In this document: positions 59,883 through 64,000 of the stretch, in pieces | How the letters are laid out: every line of letters starts with the position of its first letter | Position numbering within the stretch: position 1 is the stretch's first letter | Assembly: GCF_011752995.1 (NCBI RefSeq) | Contig: NZ_VWWL01000023.1 | Location: 62,001-126,000, forward strand | Reading direction: 5' to 3' | DNA: 64,000 nt | Origin: Burkholderia sp. Ax-1724 | GTDB lineage: Bacteria; Pseudomonadota; Gammaproteobacteria; Burkholderiales; Burkholderiaceae | Notes under the pieces: model-generated | Databases searched by the model: none | What the model was told of the DNA's origin: nothing | Seen by the model: only the letters and a program-made list of their open reading frames with translations | Position numbers and translations under genes: made by a program

Positions 59883-59957
59883 GGCGCCCGGCACGGCTCG
59901 GCGCAGGGCTGGGCTCATGCTTGAGCCCGTGATTGAGCCCATGCTTGAACCCTCTCA

Positions 59958-61091
59958 TCAGCGTGTGAACAGTTCGTAAAGCGCCGCGACATGCGCATCG
60001 ACGCCCGGGTCGTAGACGAGACTCGCGCGCGGCTCCGCGATCCGCGCATTGCCGCGCTTCACGCGCTCCACCGCCTCGCCGATCGCGCGCTCGAAGCTAC
60101 CCGCCTCTTGCCGCGAAAACTCGATCTTCGCCGCGCCGGTCACGGTCTCGGCCGAGCCGACGTTATCCGCGATCACGAGCGGCGTGCCGCACATCACCGA
60201 CTCGACGCCGACGAGGCCGAACGGCTCGTACGCCGACGCCACGACCGTAAAATCGGCGGCCGCGAACAGCTTGCCGATCTCCTTGCTGTAGCCCGCGTAG
60301 CGGATCGTGTCGCCGGTCTTCGGCACCGGCCGGCCGACGACCACGAGGCACACCGGCAGCGTCGTGCGCTCGAAAAACGCTTCGAGCAGCGGGTAGCCTT
60401 TGCGCTCATGACTCGTCGACGAGAACAGGAAAATCACGCGGTCCTCGGGCAGCTCGAACTGGCGGCGCACGGCGGCGCGCTCGGCCGCGTCGAGCGGCTT
60501 GAAGCGCGCGGTATCGACCGGCGGATAGAGCACGTCGATACGCTCCGCCGGCACGTCATAGAAACGCTGCAACTCGCGGCTCATCAATTGCGAATGCGCG
60601 ACGATCGAGCGCGCGCGCGTGTAGACGCGCCGCTCCAGTTCGATCTGCCATGTGTCGCTGCGGCGCGGCGCGCGGCCTGCGGCTTCGAGCGAACCCGGAT
60701 GCGTGCCGCCGCACAGCGCGACGTCGGCATGCGTCGAGTGATTGATCGAGAACACGCAGGCGGGACGATGGCGCTTCAGGCGCTGCTTCAGGCGCCAGTC
60801 GAACGCGAGGTTACGCAGCTTGCGCGGCGCCCAGCGCACGTCGAGCGGCTGCGCGTCGATCCACGCCGCCTCGGGCAGCGCGCGGTCGATCTCGCGGGCG
60901 AACAGCGTCGGGCGCAGACCGAGCCGATGCAGACCGGCGATCACGTCGCGCGTGTAGCGCTCGGCGCCGCCGCTGTTCTTGAGCGCCTGGGCGGTCAGTG
61001 CGATGTCAGTGAGGGGCAGGCGGTGCGCGTCGCGGGACGGCTCTCGGGTTGACTCAGGCAAGGCTCGGGTCTCGGTGAGGCGCACGCTCAC
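59958..61091 (-). CDS. Family 4 glycosyltransferase, WaaG-like
   Basis: The 377-aa GT-B enzyme has a Gly-rich acceptor loop (ALKNSGGAERYTRDVIAGLHRLGLRPTLFARE), FSINHSTHADVALCGGTHPGSLEAAGRAPRRSDTW, and the donor-site E-x7-E in EPFGLVGVESVMCGTPLVIADNVGSAE. It resembles WaaG-type core glycosyltransferases acting on the inner face of the membrane. The start is GTG at 61091 (VSVRLTETRA), slightly before a run uncommon in the family; a later start is possible. It diverges from the next glycosyltransferase. Confidence 0.88.
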   Translation of the reverse strand: MSVRLTETRALPESTREPSRDAHRLPLTDIALTAQALKNSGGAERYTRDVIAGLHRLGLRPTLFAREIDRALPEAAWIDAQPLDVRWAPRKLRNLAFDWRLKQRLKRHRPACVFSINHSTHADVALCGGTHPGSLEAAGRAPRRSDTWQIELERRVYTRARSIVAHSQLMSRELQRFYDVPAERIDVLYPPVDTARFKPLDAAERAAVRRQFELPEDRVIFLFSSTSHERKGYPLLEAFFERTTLPVCLVVVGRPVPKTGDTIRYAGYSKEIGKLFAAADFTVVASAYEPFGLVGVESVMCGTPLVIADNVGSAETVTGAAKIEFSRQEAGSFERAIGEAVERVKRGNARIAEPRASLVYDPGVDAHVAALYELFTR

Positions 61092-61296
61092 AGCAAGCCG
61101 CGCGCGGAGTTTCGGGGCAGCGGCAATTGTAAAGGATGGGTTTCGGGAGACTCATGTCGGGCGGCCTGCCGGGGCTCGGGCGGAAATCGGGTGCGGACCC
61201 GCTCAGGTTCGCGGCCACCATGCCGCAAGCCGCCCGCGTCGCGCGGCATGGCCGCCAACGGCTAGAATCTAGGCCAATCGCTTCCGCTTCGACTCC

Positions 61297-62502
61297 ATGA
61301 CCGACAGCCTGCCGCCCGCCTCGTTTTCCCTGTCTGATCCGCCGGACCCGTCCGACGCGCCCGCGCGGTTCGCGGCGTCGGGCATGGGTGCGTCAGATGG
61401 ACCCGATGCGCCTGATACGCCCGACGTGCCCTCCGCGTCGGGTGCGTCCAACGCCGGCGTCCCGACCGGCGGGCCCGCCGGGGCAGATGAATCCGGCATG
61501 TCCGCCACATCCGCCTCCAACACCGCGCGCCCGCTCGTCTCGATGCTCGTGATCGCCTACAACCAGGCGCAGCAGATCGGCGATGCCGTGCGCAGCGCGC
61601 TCGCGCAGACCTACGAGCCGCTCGAAATCATCGTGTCCGACGATGCGTCCAGCGACGCCACCTTCACCGCGATCGAAGCGGCGCTCGCCGGCTACGCCGG
61701 ACCGCATCGCGTGATCGCCCGGCGCAACACGGTCAACCAGGGCATCAGCGCGCACCTGTCGCAGCTCGCCCTGATGGCGCACGGCGAGCTGCTGTTCGTC
61801 GCGGCGGGCGACGACATGTCCGCGCCCGAGCGCTGCGAGCGCGTGGTCGACTGCTGGCTCGCCCACGAGCGCCGCCCCGACCTGATCGCCACCGATCTCG
61901 CCGACATGGACGAAGCGGGCCACGTGCACGAGCGCGTGAGCCCGGACGAACTCGACCGCTATCGCAGCTTCGACGACTGGCTCGCCGGCCGCCCGTGGCT
62001 GATCGGCGCGGCGCACACGTGGTCGCGGCGGCTCTTCGAGCGCTTCGGGCCGATGCTGCCGGGCGCCGCGGCCGAAGACCAGATCATGGTGCTGCGCGCG
62101 ATCCTCTCGGGTGGCGCGATCAGCCTGCGCGAGCCGCTCGTGCGCTACCGGCGCGGCGGGCTGTCGCGCAAACGCCGCTACCGGTCGGTCGATGAACTGA
62201 TCGCGCGGATGCGCCAGAGCAATCGTTATGGCCTCGCCGAACTCGCGCAGTTGCAGCGCGACGCGGACGTCGCCGGCCTCGGCGAGCGCATGCGCGCCGC
62301 GATGGCGCCGAAGCTCGCGCGCGAACGGTTCATCGCGGCGATGTTCGAGGCGCGAAGCTTCGGCGAGCGTGTCGCGCTGCTGACACGCGGCGCCGGCGTG
62401 AAGCTCGGGCTGCGTATCCGTATGTTTCTGTATGCGAGCTGCCCAGCGGTGTATGCGCCGGGGATCTGGCTCAAGCGCGTCGTGCGTGGGAAGCGAGGCT
62501 GA
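61297..62502 (+). CDS. Family 2 glycosyltransferase with disordered N-terminus
   Basis: From ATG 61297 the product is 401 aa. The first 75 or so residues are low-complexity (DPPDPSDAP, GPDAPDTPDVP, Gly/Ser/Ala-rich) with no predicted fold. The GT-A domain then follows: PLVSMLVIAYNQAQQIGDAVRSALAQTYEPLEIIVSDDASSDATF, LLFVAAGDDMSAPERCERVV (DDM metal site), AAAEDQIMVLRAILSGGAISLREPLVRYRRGG. The true start may be the internal ATG of MSATSASNTARP. It precedes msbA convergently; the 226-bp gap shows no gene. Confidence 0.85.
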   Translation: MTDSLPPASFSLSDPPDPSDAPARFAASGMGASDGPDAPDTPDVPSASGASNAGVPTGGPAGADESGMSATSASNTARPLVSMLVIAYNQAQQIGDAVRSALAQTYEPLEIIVSDDASSDATFTAIEAALAGYAGPHRVIARRNTVNQGISAHLSQLALMAHGELLFVAAGDDMSAPERCERVVDCWLAHERRPDLIATDLADMDEAGHVHERVSPDELDRYRSFDDWLAGRPWLIGAAHTWSRRLFERFGPMLPGAAAEDQIMVLRAILSGGAISLREPLVRYRRGGLSRKRRYRSVDELIARMRQSNRYGLAELAQLQRDADVAGLGERMRAAMAPKLARERFIAAMFEARSFGERVALLTRGAGVKLGLRIRMFLYASCPAVYAPGIWLKRVVRGKRG

Positions 62503-62728
62503 ATAGCAAGGCTGAACAGCGAGGCCGCGCCATAGCGCCGAGGCCGAACGCCGCTCGATTCCCGGCGGCAGCATCTCGGCGCCGATGCCCGGCACGCTGC
62601 GCCGCAAGCGCCTCAGCATCTTCGCCGTGCGGATCAAGGTCCCGCTGGCGCGGCGGTTCATCACGAATGCGACCAGCGCCACGCGACGCGAACACGCGCG
62701 CCGGCGCGCGCCGCTCAAACACCCTGGA

Positions 62729-64000
62729 TCAGGCCGCGCTCTGCTGGAACTGGATGCGATGCAGATGCGCGTACAACCCGTCCTGCGCCAGCAGTTCGCG
62801 GTGGCTGCCGCGCTCGACGATCCGCCCCGCTTCCATCACGAGGATGCGGTCGGCGCGCTCGATCGTCGAAAGACGGTGCGCGATCACGAGCGTCGTGCGG
62901 CCCTTCATCAGCGTTTCGAGCGCCGCCTGCACGTGGCGTTCGGATTCGGAATCGAGCGCCGAGGTCGCCTCGTCGAGAATCAGGATCGGCGCGTCCTTGT
63001 AGATCGCGCGCGCAATCGCAAGACGCTGGCGCTGGCCGCCCGAGAGCATCATGCCGTTGTCGCCGACCAGCGTTTCGATACCTTGCGGCATCGACTGCAC
63101 GGTGTCCCACAGGTTGGCCGCGCGCAGCGCCGCCTTGACCTTGTCGGCGTCGACCTCCTGACCGTAGGCGACGTTGTGCGCGATCGTGTCGTTGAACAGC
63201 ACGACGTCCTGGCTCACCATCGCGATCTGGCTGCGCAGCGCGTGCAGATCGTAGTCGGGCAGCGCGACGCCATCGACCAGAATCGCGCCGCCGGTCGGAT
63301 CGAAAAAGCGCGGCAGCAGGTTCACGAGCGTGGTCTTGCCGCTGCCCGACGGCCCCGCGAGCGCGACCATCTCTCCCGGCGCGACTTTGAACGAGACCTG
63401 GTCGAGCGTGTGGCGGCTATGCGTGGCGTTCGCGCCGTACGAGAACGACACGTCGCGGAATTCGACCTCGCCGCGCGCGCGCTCGAGCGGCTGGCCGCCG
63501 CCTTCCGGCTCGGCCGGCTCGTCGATCAGGCCGAAGATCAGCTCGGCTGCGGTCATGCCGCGCTGCAACGGCTGGTTCACGTCCATCAGATGCTTGAGCG
63601 GCGAGATGATCAGCAGCATCGACGTGACGAACGCGACGAAGCCGCCGACCGTGGTCTGATCCGACGACGACTGCACCACCGCGATCGTAATCACGACCGC
63701 GAGCGCGATCGAGGCGAGGAACTGCGTCAACGGCTGCGCGAGGCCGCCCGAGGCGGTCATGCGCATGGCGTAGCCGCGCAGGCGCTTGCTCATCGCCGTG
63801 AAGCGGTCTGTCTCGTATTGCTCGCCATTATGCACCTTGACGACCTTGTAGCCGCCCACGGTCTCCTCGACGATATACGACAGCTCGTTGGTGAGCAGCT
63901 GATGCTCGCGGTTCAGACGCCGCAGCCGGCGATTGATCTTGCCGACCAGCCAGCCGATGCCCGGCAGCAGCACCGCGACAATCAGCGTCAGGCGCCAGTT
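62729..64000 (-). CDS. msbA: Lipid A export ABC transporter MsbA (5' end outside window)
   Basis: The frame is open to the window edge (NWRLTLIVAVLLPG at its start), so the N-terminal TM part is missing. The visible 423 aa have TM helices and the coupling region (NELSYIVEETVGGYKVVKVHNGEQYE), then Walker A GPSGSGKTTLVNLLPRF, MVSQDVVLFNDTIAHNVAYG, LSGGQRQRLAIARAIYKDAPILILDEATSALDSESE and switch His in VIAHRLSTIERADRILVM. MsbA flips lipid A-core across the inner membrane using ATP. Its place among LPS glycosyltransferases fits. Confidence 0.93.
   Translation of the reverse strand, partial: NWRLTLIVAVLLPGIGWLVGKINRRLRRLNREHQLLTNELSYIVEETVGGYKVVKVHNGEQYETDRFTAMSKRLRGYAMRMTASGGLAQPLTQFLASIALAVVITIAVVQSSSDQTTVGGFVAFVTSMLLIISPLKHLMDVNQPLQRGMTAAELIFGLIDEPAEPEGGGQPLERARGEVEFRDVSFSYGANATHSRHTLDQVSFKVAPGEMVALAGPSGSGKTTLVNLLPRFFDPTGGAILVDGVALPDYDLHALRSQIAMVSQDVVLFNDTIAHNVAYGQEVDADKVKAALRAANLWDTVQSMPQGIETLVGDNGMMLSGGQRQRLAIARAIYKDAPILILDEATSALDSESERHVQAALETLMKGRTTLVIAHRLSTIERADRILVMEAGRIVERGSHRELLAQDGLYAHLHRIQFQQSAA

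Noticed and set aside
62504..62722. Short Arg/Ala-rich minus-strand frames between the glycosyltransferase and msbA
   Set aside because: No ribosome-binding site or recognisable motif; composition is that of a shadow.

Overview
The window is high-GC chromosomal DNA with dense, long genes. The gene content and order (kdpF-A-B-C-D-E; purD-hemF-nadD-rsfS-rlmH-maf-rng; a Tlde1-like type VI effector; msbA beside LPS glycosyltransferases) fit a Burkholderiales bacterium, most likely Burkholderia or Paraburkholderia. This is judged from protein content only. I saw no rRNA, tRNA, CRISPR array, transposase or prophage gene.

Layout, left to right. (1) 1-6.1 kb: the 3' part of an ArnT-like glycosyltransferase, then leftward DUF924, truncated haemoglobin, an FtsX-type ABC permease and DUF4126. 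(2) 6.3-15.7 kb: gdx/sugE behind a guanidine-II riboswitch, and the complete leftward kdp locus with a 37-aa membrane peptide gene before kdpF and a candidate KdpE operator. (3) 15.8-18.4 kb: quinone oxidoreductase, methylglyoxal synthase and an SDR. (4) 18.6-27.9 kb, rightward housekeeping: upp, yebC, purD, hemF, nadD (apparently CTG-started), rsfS, rlmH, maf, rng. (5) 28.2-32.2 kb: an exported serine hydrolase and a modular lipoprotein (SdiA-regulated, Ig-like and lamin-tail parts).

(6) 32.3-45.3 kb: eleven leftward genes with gaps from -4 to 134 bp, which look like one catabolic operon. They encode an IclR regulator, a cytoplasmic Cys-type sulfatase, a YtcJ-type amidohydrolase, an SsuABC/TauABC-like importer, a two-subunit aconitase X (DUF521 + DUF126), a PucR regulator, a class III aminotransferase and an aldehyde dehydrogenase. 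The set suggests import of a sulfated and/or amide-containing amino compound, removal of sulfate and acyl group, dehydration, transamination and oxidation to a carboxylate. I cannot match it to a pathway I know; it is the best candidate here for an undescribed system.

(7) 45.8-48.4 kb: an EAL protein with a degenerate GGDEF domain and a free-methionine-sulfoxide reductase. (8) 48.7-50.5 kb: a small region with AT-rich start holding a DUF1493 gene and a Tlde1-like effector overlapping a candidate periplasmic immunity gene. (9) 50.4-57.3 kb: a di-Mop protein, an NlpC/P60 lipoprotein, two VOC proteins, an MFS transporter, an 18-bp perfect inverted repeat, rdgC and a small unknown gene. (10) 57.5-64 kb: surface-polysaccharide genes (three glycosyltransferases, an O-antigen ligase-like protein) ending in the 3' part of msbA.
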